The notes under the pieces: model-generated
The model's database searches: none
What the model was told of the DNA's origin: nothing
Seen by the model: only the letters and a program-made list of their open reading frames with translations
Shown here: positions 27,783 through 35,953 of the stretch, one piece after another
Position numbering within the stretch: position 1 is the stretch's first letter
Layout of the letters: the number at the start of each line of letters is the position of its first letter
Made by a program: the position numbers and the translations under genes
Source: Bradyrhizobium algeriense
Lineage (GTDB): Bacteria > Pseudomonadota > Alphaproteobacteria > Rhizobiales > Xanthobacteraceae
NCBI RefSeq assembly: GCF_036924595.1
Contig: NZ_JAZHRV010000001.1
Location: 124,001 to 188,000, forward strand
Direction: 5' to 3'
DNA length: 64,000 nt

Positions 27783-27807
27783 AACGCCCCGTCGAAGGGG
27801 AAGTTCC
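27783..27807 (-). promoter_or_regulatory. EcfG-type promoter of the DUF883 gene
   Basis: On the minus strand GGAAC (27803-27807), sixteen bases, CGTT (27783-27786): an exact match to the general stress promoter. The expected start is near 27776, about 30 bases before the ATG. Confidence 0.78.
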
Positions 27808-27821
27808 CGATGCGGGGTTTG

Positions 27822-28994
27822 CTAATCCTCCGGCAGTTGCGGCGAATCGACCGGCATCAGATGCTCCTTCACGATCAGCGCGACGATCAGAAGCGGCGAC
27901 GACAGGAACGCACCCATCGGCCCCCATAACCAGGTCCAGAACGCCAGCGCCAGGAACACGGCGAGCGCGTTGAGCGCCAGCCGGCGTCCGACGATCATCG
28001 GCGTCAGGAAATGGCCTTCCAGGAAGGTCATGACCGCAAATATCGCCGACGCCAGCAGGCCGGCGCTGATGGTGGGGAGCGCGACGAGACCGACCACGAC
28101 CAGGACGGCGAACATCGCGACAGGGCCGATGATCGGGATGAAATTCAGGATCGCGGCCAGCGCGCCGAGGCTGGCCGGATTGGGCATGCCCGTAACCGCG
28201 CAGATCAGGCCGGTGGCAATGCCGACACCGACATTGATCATGGTCACCATCAGGAGGTAGCCGCCGAGATGGTCCTCGATCTCGTTGAGGATCCGCAGCG
28301 CCCGCAGCCGCCACGCGCGCTCGCCGAAATTCATGATCAAGGCCCGGCGCAGGTCCCGCCAGCTCGCGATGAACAGGATCAGCGTCGCAATGAACAGCAG
28401 GAATTCGGCAAAGGTCGGCGACAGGAACTCCAATGTCGGCTGCACCCAGTCGATCTTCGGCAGATGCAATGTCGTGAGCGTGTCGGGACCGCCGAGCATG
28501 CTCTGCAACTCCTGCCAGCGCGCGAGCGGCCGGTCGAACACGTGCAGCTTCTCCTTCAGCAGCGACCCCAGCTCAGGAAGCTTGCCGCTCCATTCGACCG
28601 CGGGCGATGCGATCAGGCTGACCATGAAGGCCGAGGCGGCACTGACGACCGCCACGATCAGTACAGCCGCGACCGGGCGCGGGATGCGATAGCGCTCCAG
28701 GAGATTGGCGGCCGGCGAGAGCATGGTGCCGACGATGAAGGCCATCGTGATCGGCAGAAAGAACGCCTTGGCAAGGTAAAGGCCGGCGATGATGCAGATG
28801 ATCAGCAGGCCAACGAGGGCGGTGGCCACCACTTCCGTGCGGCGGATGACCGGCGGCAATTCGGTCTTGCTGTCGGGGACCGGCGCGCCTTCCTGCTCGT
28901 GGGGGAGCTGGCGTTCACGGGGCAACGGCTTTGCCGGCGGAGATTTGGAAGCCAAGGGCTTGGCAGTCGAAGGCTTGGTGGGAATGACGCTCAC
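27822..28994 (-). CDS. AI-2E-family (PerM-like) permease
   Basis: 390 residues from GTG at 28994, preceded by GAGGGAAA. The frame is open to 29234, but an exact EcfG promoter at 29064-29088 lies inside that extension and an earlier ATG abuts its -10, so the shorter start is preferred. A hydrophilic Lys/Pro-rich N-terminus precedes about seven to eight membrane helices. Family features are IPRPVAAVLIVAVV, LNFIPIIGPV and MTFLEGHFLTPMIVGRRLALNALAVFLAL. Members export or exchange ions or small molecules; the substrate is unknown, and the AI-2 label is historical. Confidence 0.82.
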   Translation of the reverse strand: MSVIPTKPSTAKPLASKSPPAKPLPRERQLPHEQEGAPVPDSKTELPPVIRRTEVVATALVGLLIICIIAGLYLAKAFFLPITMAFIVGTMLSPAANLLERYRIPRPVAAVLIVAVVSAASAFMVSLIASPAVEWSGKLPELGSLLKEKLHVFDRPLARWQELQSMLGGPDTLTTLHLPKIDWVQPTLEFLSPTFAEFLLFIATLILFIASWRDLRRALIMNFGERAWRLRALRILNEIEDHLGGYLLMVTMINVGVGIATGLICAVTGMPNPASLGALAAILNFIPIIGPVAMFAVLVVVGLVALPTISAGLLASAIFAVMTFLEGHFLTPMIVGRRLALNALAVFLALAFWTWLWGPMGAFLSSPLLIVALIVKEHLMPVDSPQLPED

Positions 28995-29063
28995 AATGGC
29001 TTTCCCTCGCCCGAAGCGGCGATGACACGGCAAAGGCGACGTCGCAAACCGGACCGCGATCAT

Positions 29064-29088
29064 AACGTGACGCGAACGTGCGGGTTCC
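29064..29088 (-). promoter_or_regulatory. EcfG-type promoter of the AI-2E-family gene
   Basis: Minus strand GGAAC (29084-29088), sixteen bases, CGTT (29064-29067), an exact match. Transcription would begin near 29057, leaving about 60 bases before the GTG start. Confidence 0.8.
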
Positions 29089-29147
29089 AATCGCGCAGGC
29101 GTGAGCGGTGTTGCATCAGGCGCGCTGTGGCGTGGCGTCGGCCGCAC

Positions 29148-29172
29148 GGAACCGCCGGCCCGCAGCGGCGTT
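29148..29172 (+). promoter_or_regulatory. EcfG-type promoter of the L,D-transpeptidase gene
   Basis: Plus strand GGAAC (29148-29152), sixteen bases, CGTT (29169-29172), an exact match. It is divergent from the promoter at 29064-29088, with the two GGAAC boxes 60 bases apart. The expected start is near 29179, about 40 bases before the ATG at 29221. Confidence 0.8.
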
Positions 29173-29220
29173 TGTTGGTGCAGAGCATCCAATGATGCAC
29201 ACATCCAGCGGGGCAGGCCC

Positions 29221-29988
29221 ATGACACAGTCCACCGATCGCCGGCTTTCGTCGTGCGTGGCAAGCGCGCTCGTCCTCGTCAGCGCCGTCCTGCTGACGCC
29301 GTTAGTGATCTCGAGCGCGAACGCGCAGACGCTCGGCTACGCTTCGACCCAGCCGAATGGATATCCCGCCGATGAGGTGATCGCGTCCGACGAGGGCGCG
29401 ACGCCGGAACGGCTTCGCCGCGCTGTCGTCGCCTTTGGCACGACGGAGGCGCCCGGCACCATCATCATCGACACCGGCAACACCACGCTCTACTACGTGC
29501 TCGGACAGGGTCGTGCCATCAGGTACGGCGTCGGCGTCGGCCGCGAAGGCTTTACCTGGTCCGGGGTGCAGACCATCAGCCGGAAGGCGGAATGGCCGGA
29601 CTGGCATCCGCCGGCCCAGATGATCGCGCGCCAGCCGTATCTGCCGCGCTTCATGGCCGGCGGTCCCGGCAATCCGCTCGGCGCGCGGGCGATGTATCTC
29701 GGCACCAGCCAGTACCGCATTCACGGCACCAACGATCCCTCGACGATCGGGAAATTCGTCTCATCGGGCTGCGTCCGCCTGACCAATGAGGACGTCATCG
29801 ATCTGTTCAGCCGGGTCGATGTCGGCACCAGGGTCGTGGTGCTGCCGAAGAATGCGCCGGTGATGGCGCGAGGCGGGGATAGCAGGACTGGCATCACAGC
29901 CCGTCCGGCCGGCGTGCATCCGCACCCGGTCGCGATCACACCCTCGGGCCGCCAGGCGCTGAACCTGACGGCGCCGCAAGTGAACTGA
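29221..29988 (+). CDS. L,D-transpeptidase (YkuD domain)
   Basis: 255 residues from ATG at 29221; the frame is open to 29101 but the promoter lies inside that extension. A signal peptide (about 12-36, ending SSANAQT) directs it to the periplasm. The YkuD catalytic motif is intact: H168 (YRIHGTNDP) and SSGCVR with nucleophile C184. Such enzymes make 3-3 peptidoglycan cross-links or attach envelope proteins. The C-terminal 40 residues are Pro/Gly-rich and probably disordered. Predicted EcfG control fits cell-wall reinforcement under stress. Confidence 0.9.
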   Translation: MTQSTDRRLSSCVASALVLVSAVLLTPLVISSANAQTLGYASTQPNGYPADEVIASDEGATPERLRRAVVAFGTTEAPGTIIIDTGNTTLYYVLGQGRAIRYGVGVGREGFTWSGVQTISRKAEWPDWHPPAQMIARQPYLPRFMAGGPGNPLGARAMYLGTSQYRIHGTNDPSTIGKFVSSGCVRLTNEDVIDLFSRVDVGTRVVVLPKNAPVMARGGDSRTGITARPAGVHPHPVAITPSGRQALNLTAPQVN

Positions 29989-30023
29989 ATGGACGCGTCG
30001 TGTTGCGTGACAGGAGAAGCTTG

Positions 30024-30668
30024 ATGCGATCGGGAAAACTCGCAGCATGGGGGGCAGCCGCGCTGATGTGCGCCTCGGTGCTGGCGCCGGCCGCGCAGGC
30101 CCAGGACTTTTTCTCGCAACTGTTCGGCGGCTTCGGCCGCCCGCGCCATCAGCCCTTTATCCAGATGCCGTTCGGCAACGACGACGGCCAGGTCTACGCG
30201 CCGCGCGGCGAGGGGCGTGGCCGCTACGGCGGAGGCGGTGGCCAGGCCTATTGCGTGCGGACCTGCGACGGGCGCTATTTCCCGGTGCCTGCATCTGATA
30301 ATGCGAGCCGGGCGGCCGCCTGCAACAAACTGTGTCCGGCGAGCGAGACCAAATTGTTTTACGGCAGCAGCATCGACAACGCCGCCGCCGACAACGGCAA
30401 GCCCTACTCGGAATTGCCGAACGCATTCCGTTATCGCAACGAACTCGTCGGCGGCTGCACCTGCAACGGCAAGGATCAGGTCGGGCTGGCGCCGGTCAAG
30501 ATCGAGGACGATCCGACGCTACGCAGGGGCGACATCGTCGCCGGCGAGAACGGCCTTCTGGTCGCAGGCCGCAGCGGTGACAAGCGCGGCGCCGAACTGA
30601 ATTTCTCGCCCGCATCCGAGAAGGTCCGCGCCAAGTATGGGCGTGTGCCGGTGGTGGCGAGGGAGTGA
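30024..30668 (+). CDS. DUF2865 secreted protein
   Basis: About 214 residues from ATG at 30024, which follows AGGAGA. Signal peptide to about residue 27 (ASVLAPAAQAQD), then a Gly/Arg-rich segment and a Cys-rich core (YCVRTCDGRYFPV, AACNKLCPASETKLFYGSSI, GGCTCNGKD). This is the DUF2865 family, common in Bradyrhizobium and relatives and of unknown function. It lies 35 bases after the L,D-transpeptidase on the same strand and so may share its stress promoter and act in the envelope. Confidence 0.85.
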   Translation: MRSGKLAAWGAAALMCASVLAPAAQAQDFFSQLFGGFGRPRHQPFIQMPFGNDDGQVYAPRGEGRGRYGGGGGQAYCVRTCDGRYFPVPASDNASRAAACNKLCPASETKLFYGSSIDNAAADNGKPYSELPNAFRYRNELVGGCTCNGKDQVGLAPVKIEDDPTLRRGDIVAGENGLLVAGRSGDKRGAELNFSPASEKVRAKYGRVPVVARE

Positions 30669-30682
30669 GGATGATTGCCGGC

Positions 30683-30772
30683 TGTCATGGTCGGGCTTGA
30701 CCCGGCCATCCATCGCCTTCGCACGAATCTTCTGAAGATGGATGGATGCCCGAGTCAAGCCCGGGCATGACG
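30683..30772. repeat. Palindromic element (gtcatgcccgggcttgac family)
   Basis: The arms (30683-30714 and 30741-30772) are inverted copies with three or four differences. Each arm forms its own hairpin, ATGG.CGGG/CCCG.CCAT on the left and ATGCCCG/CGGGCAT on the right. It lies between the convergent DUF2865 and chemoreceptor genes and may also stop both transcripts. Confidence 0.8.
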
Positions 30773-30777
30773 AGTCT

Positions 30778-32871
30778 TTACGCCGCGCAGATCTTGCCGA
30801 GGAAATCAGTGACCTGATTGCCGAGTTGCTGGCTCTGCGTCTCCAGCGTCTGGGACGCCTGCTTCACATCCTCGGCGGCGGCGGCTGCCGCGTCCGCATC
30901 GGCCTTCACGCCGGTGATGTTGTCGGACACGTTCTTGGTGCCCTGCGCGGCGAATTGCGTCGAGCGCGTGATCTCCTGGGTGGCGGCGCCCTGTTGCTGC
31001 ACGGCTGTGGCAATCGCAGTCGCGACCTCATTGACCTCGCCGATGATGCTGCCGATGCCCTTGATGGCGTCTATGGCCTCGCCCGCGACCCGCTGGATGT
31101 CAGAGATCTGCTCGGAGATTTCCTCCGTCGCCTTCGCCGTCTGGCTCGCCAGCGATTTGACTTCGGAGGCGACCACCGCGAAGCCGCGGCCGGCCTCGCC
31201 GGCGCGCGCGGCCTCGATGGTGGCGTTGAGCGCCAGGAGGTTGGTCTGGGCGGCGATGGTGTTGATGAGACCTACGACTTCGCCGATCCGTCCCGCCGAT
31301 TGGGCGAGCCCCTGGACCGTGCCGTCGGTGTCGCGCGCCTGGCCGACCGCGCGGCTGGCGATACCGGCAGCGTGCACCGCCTGCTGGCTGATGTCGTTGA
31401 TCGAGGCGCTGAGCTCTTCGGAAGCCGCGGCCACGGTCTCGACGCTCATCGAGGCATCGCCGGAAGCCTTCTCGGCGACCTGGACCCGCTCGTTGGTCTG
31501 GCGCGAAATCGTCGACAGGCCGGCCGAGGTGGTTCGCATCTGGCCGGAAGCATCGCCGAGCTGGTTGAGCGTCTGGCGCACCAAGCTCTCGAACTCGCCG
31601 ACATAGCTCTCGATCGCCTGCTGCCGCGCCATGGCGCCGGCGTTGCGTTCGCGCTCCTGCGCCTCGATCCGGGCCTTGTCGGCGGCCTGCTGCTTGAAGG
31701 TCTCCAGCGCGCCGGCCAGCGCGCCGATTTCGTCGTGGCGCGCGGCGTAGCCGGTATCGATGTGGAGGTCGCCGGCTGCGACCTTCAGCATGGCGTCGCG
31801 CATGGTGTGGAGCGGCTTGATGACGCGGCGCGTGACGATCGCCATGGCGCCGAATGCCAGCGCCAGTGCGCCGGCCAGCAGCGTGAGCTGCGTCGTCAGC
31901 GAACGCTGGGCGGTGAAGCGCAGATGCGCGGCGTGATCCTTGGCGGCGTCGAGCGCGCCTTCGGCGACAGTGACGGCGGCACCGAGACGCCCGACCGTGA
32001 CCGGGGTCCACTGGTTGGCAGTCAGCTCCGGCTTCTCGCCGGCCGCAATCTGCGTCAACAGCCGGTCGCGCAGGTTGAGATAGGACGGCTCGAAATAGGC
32101 GGTCTTGGTCGCGGCGATCGCGCTTGAGATCGCCGGCGGCAACGCCATCCCCGACGCAGTCAGCTGCAGCGCGCCCCACGCGGCGTCGATGCCGCCGGCA
32201 TATTTCGTGTAGGCATGGTTCGCCTCCGGCGAGACCTTCCCGGAGCTGAGGCCGGTCGAGACGATCAGCGAGGCTTCGCCGGCGGTGTTACGCAACAGCC
32301 AGGCGATCTGCTTGATCGCCAGCAACTGGTCGATGGTCGCGTCCTGGTGATTGACGGCGGCGGAAAGGGCGCCGGAAAGCTTCTCGAGCACCTCCAGCAT
32401 CGCGTTCGCCGCAGCCATGTATTCCTTGGCCAGTTCGGGACGGCGCTGCGCCTTCGGCTTGGCCACCGCTTCCCAGAACTCCTTCTGCAGGGTGCCCATC
32501 GTCTTGAACACGCGGTCGAATTCCGGCACGAGCGTCTGTTGCTGCGCGAATTCCAGGCTGCCGAGCAGGCCGAGCGCGCTGCCCATCGCCGGCATTTCGG
32601 TGTCGCGGATGTTGCGCAGATACTTCTCGATATCGGGGTCCGTCGGCGCATCGGAATTCAGCAACCGGTTGGTCGTGGAGCGGTCGGTGCGCAGATTGTG
32701 CATCGCCTTGAAGATGTTCGCCGAGGCATCGGCGATCACAGCAATGCGGCTCGCCGCCTGCAAACGGCCCCAGGAGTCCCAGGCGTTGAGCGAAAATCCA
32801 ACCACCACGCAGAAGGAGGTGACGAGGATTACGGTCTTCAGCAGCGCGGATACGGTTAGACGATTCAACAT
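30778..32871 (-). CDS. Methyl-accepting chemotaxis protein
   Basis: 697 residues. Membrane helix near 10-30, a large periplasmic helical sensor region (about 35-325), a second helix near 330-350, a HAMP domain ([26 protein letters not shown]) and a signalling domain with the conserved hairpin tip [44 protein letters not shown]. It is expected to relay ligand binding to CheA/CheW. The ligand is not identifiable. The sequence ends DFLGKICAA, without an obvious CheR-docking pentapeptide. No che genes are nearby, so it is an orphan receptor. Confidence 0.92.
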   Translation of the reverse strand: MLNRLTVSALLKTVILVTSFCVVVGFSLNAWDSWGRLQAASRIAVIADASANIFKAMHNLRTDRSTTNRLLNSDAPTDPDIEKYLRNIRDTEMPAMGSALGLLGSLEFAQQQTLVPEFDRVFKTMGTLQKEFWEAVAKPKAQRRPELAKEYMAAANAMLEVLEKLSGALSAAVNHQDATIDQLLAIKQIAWLLRNTAGEASLIVSTGLSSGKVSPEANHAYTKYAGGIDAAWGALQLTASGMALPPAISSAIAATKTAYFEPSYLNLRDRLLTQIAAGEKPELTANQWTPVTVGRLGAAVTVAEGALDAAKDHAAHLRFTAQRSLTTQLTLLAGALALAFGAMAIVTRRVIKPLHTMRDAMLKVAAGDLHIDTGYAARHDEIGALAGALETFKQQAADKARIEAQERERNAGAMARQQAIESYVGEFESLVRQTLNQLGDASGQMRTTSAGLSTISRQTNERVQVAEKASGDASMSVETVAAASEELSASINDISQQAVHAAGIASRAVGQARDTDGTVQGLAQSAGRIGEVVGLINTIAAQTNLLALNATIEAARAGEAGRGFAVVASEVKSLASQTAKATEEISEQISDIQRVAGEAIDAIKGIGSIIGEVNEVATAIATAVQQQGAATQEITRSTQFAAQGTKNVSDNITGVKADADAAAAAAEDVKQASQTLETQSQQLGNQVTDFLGKICAA

Positions 32872-32999
32872 GATGCTCCCCCAAGACGCCCGGCCATTTG
32901 GGGGAAGAACCGTAAATACTTAACGAGGACGGCTTGGTAGAACTACGAGGGTTCCTGAAATGATTGCAGGTATTTCGATCATTCAATGTTCCGCTGGAT

Positions 33000-33024
33000 G
33001 GAACCGGCAGCGTCCGTTCACGTT
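33000..33024 (+). promoter_or_regulatory. EcfG-type promoter of the 50-residue membrane protein
   Basis: GGAAC (33000-33004), sixteen bases, CGTT (33021-33024), an exact match. The expected start is near 33031, about 43 bases before the ATG at 33074. Confidence 0.78.
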
Positions 33025-33073
33025 AACAAGCTACTAACGGCGCATTTGCCGTGAATTCCCAGGGGGCTTTCGC

Positions 33074-33226
33074 ATGCTTGTCAGTATCCTCATCACCTTC
33101 CTGGTCGTTATTCTCGTTCTCTATCTCATCAACCTGCTGCCGCTCGACGGCCGCGCCAAGCAGATTGCCCGTGTCGTCGTGATAATCCTCGGCGTGATCT
33201 CGCTGCTGAGATACATCACCGTTTAG
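33074..33226 (+). CDS. Small two-helix membrane protein (Thivi_2564-like)
   Basis: 50 residues, too short for most gene lists. It starts MLVSILITFLVVILVLYLIN, continues through a short polar loop LLPLDGRAKQIAR, and ends in a second helix VVVIILGVISLLRYITV. The two-helix hairpin with a central hydrophilic turn resembles the small Thivi_2564-type membrane proteins. The reading frame has a start at the right distance from an exact EcfG promoter and a proper stop, which supports it as a real stress-induced gene. Function unknown. Confidence 0.72.
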   Translation: MLVSILITFLVVILVLYLINLLPLDGRAKQIARVVVIILGVISLLRYITV

Positions 33227-33331
33227 GGCGCGCGGTGGACGTTATCTCGGGCCGCGTGCCGCGATGACCGACAGAGCGATCGCTGCGGTAGCGAGCAGAA
33301 TCTGATGCAGTGATTGAGGCCGCAGCGAAAG

Positions 33332-33356
33332 AAGCCCCGGCGTCGAGCCGGAGCTT
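33332..33356 (-). terminator. Terminator of the CsbD-like gene
   Basis: AGCTCCGGC/GCCGGGGCT stem with one mismatch, followed on the minus strand by TCTTTC. It lies just past the CsbD-like stop. Confidence 0.6.
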
Positions 33357-33372
33357 TCGATTCAAGTACGCT

Positions 33373-33573
33373 CTATTTCAAGCTTTTGAACCAGTCGTCC
33401 ACGTCCTTGTGGATCTGGTCCTTGGCAAAGCCGTAGCGCTGCTGCAGCTTGCCTTCGAGTTGTTCGCGACGGCCCTCGATCACGTCGAGATCGTCATCGG
33501 TGAGCTTGCCCCACTTCTCCTTGGCGGCGCCCTTGAATTGTTTCCAGTTCCCTTCGACCCTGTTCCAATCCAT
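33373..33573 (-). CDS. CsbD-like stress protein
   Basis: 66 residues from ATG at 33573 (MDWNRVEGNWKQFKGAAKEKWGKLTDDDLDVIEG), the typical CsbD length and start, preceded by AGGAGGAG. A longer frame to 33612 is excluded because the promoter overlaps it. The Tyr-containing end HKDVDDWFKSLK matches the family. CsbD-like proteins are small and hydrophilic and are induced by general stress; the molecular role is unknown. Its own exact EcfG promoter lies directly upstream. Confidence 0.9.
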   Translation of the reverse strand: MDWNRVEGNWKQFKGAAKEKWGKLTDDDLDVIEGRREQLEGKLQQRYGFAKDQIHKDVDDWFKSLK

Positions 33574-33604
33574 CGTCATCTCCTCCTGTATTGAGATGAT
33601 GATC

Positions 33605-33629
33605 AACGGCAATCCGCGCCGGACGTTCC
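33605..33629 (-). promoter_or_regulatory. EcfG-type promoter of the CsbD-like gene
   Basis: Minus strand GGAAC (33625-33629), sixteen bases, CGTT (33605-33608), an exact match. The expected start near 33598 leaves about 25 bases before the ATG at 33573. Confidence 0.82.
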
Positions 33630-33657
33630 TGCCGGATCCGCGGCATCATGACATGGT

Positions 33658-35823
33658 TCAGCCTGCCGCCTTCGCCTCGCGGCGGCGCGCGGTGAGGATG
33701 TATTCGGTGTAGCCGTTCGGTTGCTCGCGTCCCTTGAAGACGAGGTCGCAGGCGGCCTGGAAGGCGACACCGTCGAACGAAGGCGCCATCGGCTTGTAGA
33801 GCGGGTCGCCGGCATTCTGCTTGTCGACCACGACCGCCATCCGCTTCAGCGATTCCATCACCTGGTCCTTGCTGACGACGCCATGCGCCAGCCAGTTCGC
33901 CAGATGCTGGCTCGAGATGCGCAACGTCGCACGATCTTCCATCAGGCCGACGTCGTGGATGTCGGGCACCTTGGAGCAGCCGACGCCCTGGTCGATCCAG
34001 CGCACGACATAGCCGAGGATGCCCTGGCAGTTGTTGTCGATCTCCTGCTTGACGTCGTCGGGCGCCCAGTTCGACTGCGACATCGGAATGGTGAGGATGT
34101 CGGAGAGCTTTGCGCGCTGGCCGCTCCTGGCGAGTTCCTGCTGGCGCGCGATCACGTTGACCTGGTGATAATGCAGCGCGTGCAGCGTGGCCGCGGTCGG
34201 CGACGGCACCCACGCGGTGGTCGCGCCGGCCTGCGGATGGCCGAGCTTCTGGGTGAGCATGTCGGCCATCTTGTCGGGCGCCGCCCACATACCCTTGCCG
34301 ATCTGGGCATGGCCGGGCAGGCCGTCGATCAGGCCCATGTCGACGTTCCAGTCTTCATAGGCCTTGATCCAGGGCTGCGCCTTCATGTCGTTCTTGCGGA
34401 TCATCGGGCCCGCTTCCATCGAGGTGTGGATTTCGTCGCCGGTACGGTCGAGGAAGCCGGTATTGATGAAGCAGATGCGCTTTGACGCGTTCTGGATGCA
34501 GGCCTTGAGGTTGACCGTGGTGCGGCGCTCCTCGTCCATGATGCCGACCTTCATGGTGTTTTCCGGCAGGCCGAGCAGCTTCTCGACCTCAGCGAATAAT
34601 TCGCAAGTCAGTGCGACTTCGTCGGGGCCGTGCATCTTCGGCTTGACGATATAGACCGAGCCGGTGCGGCTGTTTTTCGTCTTCGAAGAGCCCTTGAGGT
34701 CGTGGATGGCGAGCAGGCCGGCTACAGCGGCATCGAGCAGGCCTTCCGGAATCTCCTCGCCCTTTTCGTCGAGTACGGCGTCGGTGAACATGTGATGGCC
34801 GACATTGCGCATCAGCAAGAGGCTGCGGCCGTGCAGGGTGAGTTGCTTGCCGTCGGGCGTCTTGTAGACGCGGTCGGGATTGAGCGCGCGCTTCAGCGTC
34901 TTGCCGCCCTTCTCGAAATCCGCCGAGAGCGTGCCGTCCATCAGGCCGAGTGTGTTGCGATAGACCAGCACCTTGTCTTCGGCATCGACGGCGGCGACCG
35001 AGTCTTCCATGTCGAGAATGGTCGAGACCGCCGATTCCAGGATCATGTCGGCGACGCCTGCGGGATCGTCCTTGCCGATGACGTGGCTGCGATCGACCTT
35101 CACTTCGACATGCATGCCGTTGTTGACCAGCAGGATCGCAGTCGGTGCGGCAGCATCGCCCTGATATCCGGCGAACTGCGAAGCAGACTTCAATGCGGTG
35201 GCATTGCCGCTCTTGAGTTTCACGGCGAGCTGGCCGGCGATGACGCTGTAGGACGTCACGTCGGTATGGCTGCCGGTCGCGAGCGGCACAGCCGCATCGA
35301 GGAAGGCTTTTGCCTTGGCGATCACCTTGTCGCCGCGCGCCTTGTTGTAGCCGCGGCCAGCCTCGCTCGGATCGTGCGGGATCGCGTCGGTGCCGTAGAA
35401 GGCGTCATAGAGTGAACCCCAACGCGCATTCGCCGCGTTCAGCGCGTAGCGGGCGTTGGTCAAGGGAACGACGAGCTGCGGTCCGCAGATCTTGCCGATT
35501 TCCTCGTCGACGTTGGCGGTCTCAACTGCCTTTGTCGCCGGCTCCGGCAGCAGATAGCCGATCTCCTTGAGGAAAGCCGTATAGGCGTTCATGTCGAACG
35601 GCTTGCCTTTGTTGGCGCGGTGCCAGCCGTCGATCTTGGCCTGCAGCGCATCGCGGAAGGCGAGCAGCTCACGATTTTTCGGCCCCAGCTTTTTGACGAT
35701 GGCCGCGACACCGGCCCAGAACGCGTCGGGCGAAATTCCGGTCTTGGGGGTCGCCTCCTTGGCGATGAAATCGAACAGGACGGGGGCGATCTTCAATCCG
35801 TGGGCGTCGACACGATTCATGAC
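33658..35823 (-). CDS. glcB: Malate synthase G
   Basis: 721 residues from ATG at 35823; a TTG four codons earlier is also possible. It condenses glyoxylate with acetyl-CoA to give malate. G-type features are [66 protein letters not shown] and [23 protein letters not shown], with Arg and Asp catalytic residues in these segments. The length fits the single-chain bacterial type G. No isocitrate lyase is in the window. The gene stands alone between the CsbD-like gene and the sulfur genes. Confidence 0.97.
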   Translation of the reverse strand, partial: VMNRVDAHGLKIAPVLFDFIAKEATPKTGISPDAFWAGVAAIVKKLGPKNRELLAFRDALQAKIDGWHRANKGKPFDMNAYTAFLKEIGYLLPEPATKAVETANVDEEIGKICGPQLVVPLTNARYALNAANARWGSLYDAFYGTDAIPHDPSEAGRGYNKARGDKVIAKAKAFLDAAVPLATGSHTDVTSYSVIAGQLAVKLKSGNATALKSASQFAGYQGDAAAPTAILLVNNGMHVEVKVDRSHVIGKDDPAGVADMILESAVSTILDMEDSVAAVDAEDKVLVYRNTLGLMDGTLSADFEKGGKTLKRALNPDRVYKTPDGKQLTLHGRSLLLMRNVGHHMFTDAVLDEKGEEIPEGLLDAAVAGLLAIHDLKGSSKTKNSRTGSVYIVKPKMHGPDEVALTCELFAEVEKLLGLPENTMKVGIMDEERRTTVNLKACIQNASKRICFINTGFLDRTGDEIHTSMEAGPMIRKNDMKAQPWIKAYEDWNVDMGLIDGLPGHAQIGKGMWAAPDKMADMLTQKLGHPQAGATTAWVPSPTAATLHALHYHQVNVIARQQELARSGQRAKLSDILTIPMSQSNWAPDDVKQEIDNNCQGILGYVVRWIDQGVGCSKVPDIHDVGLMEDRATLRISSQHLANWLAHGVVSKDQVMESLKRMAVVVDKQNAGDPLYKPMAPSFDGVAFQAACDLVFKGREQPNGYTEYILTARRREAKAAG

Positions 35824-35953
35824 GGGCTTTCTCAAAAGGAATGGCGCTTACACGCTGTTTTCAGGCGAAAAGCAGCAAAAAACGCGCCAAAGGGGCAAGC
35901 GTTGGCCGCCCTTTTAGCCCTAAAGCCGGGTCGATGAGAAGTGCCTAAAAGGC

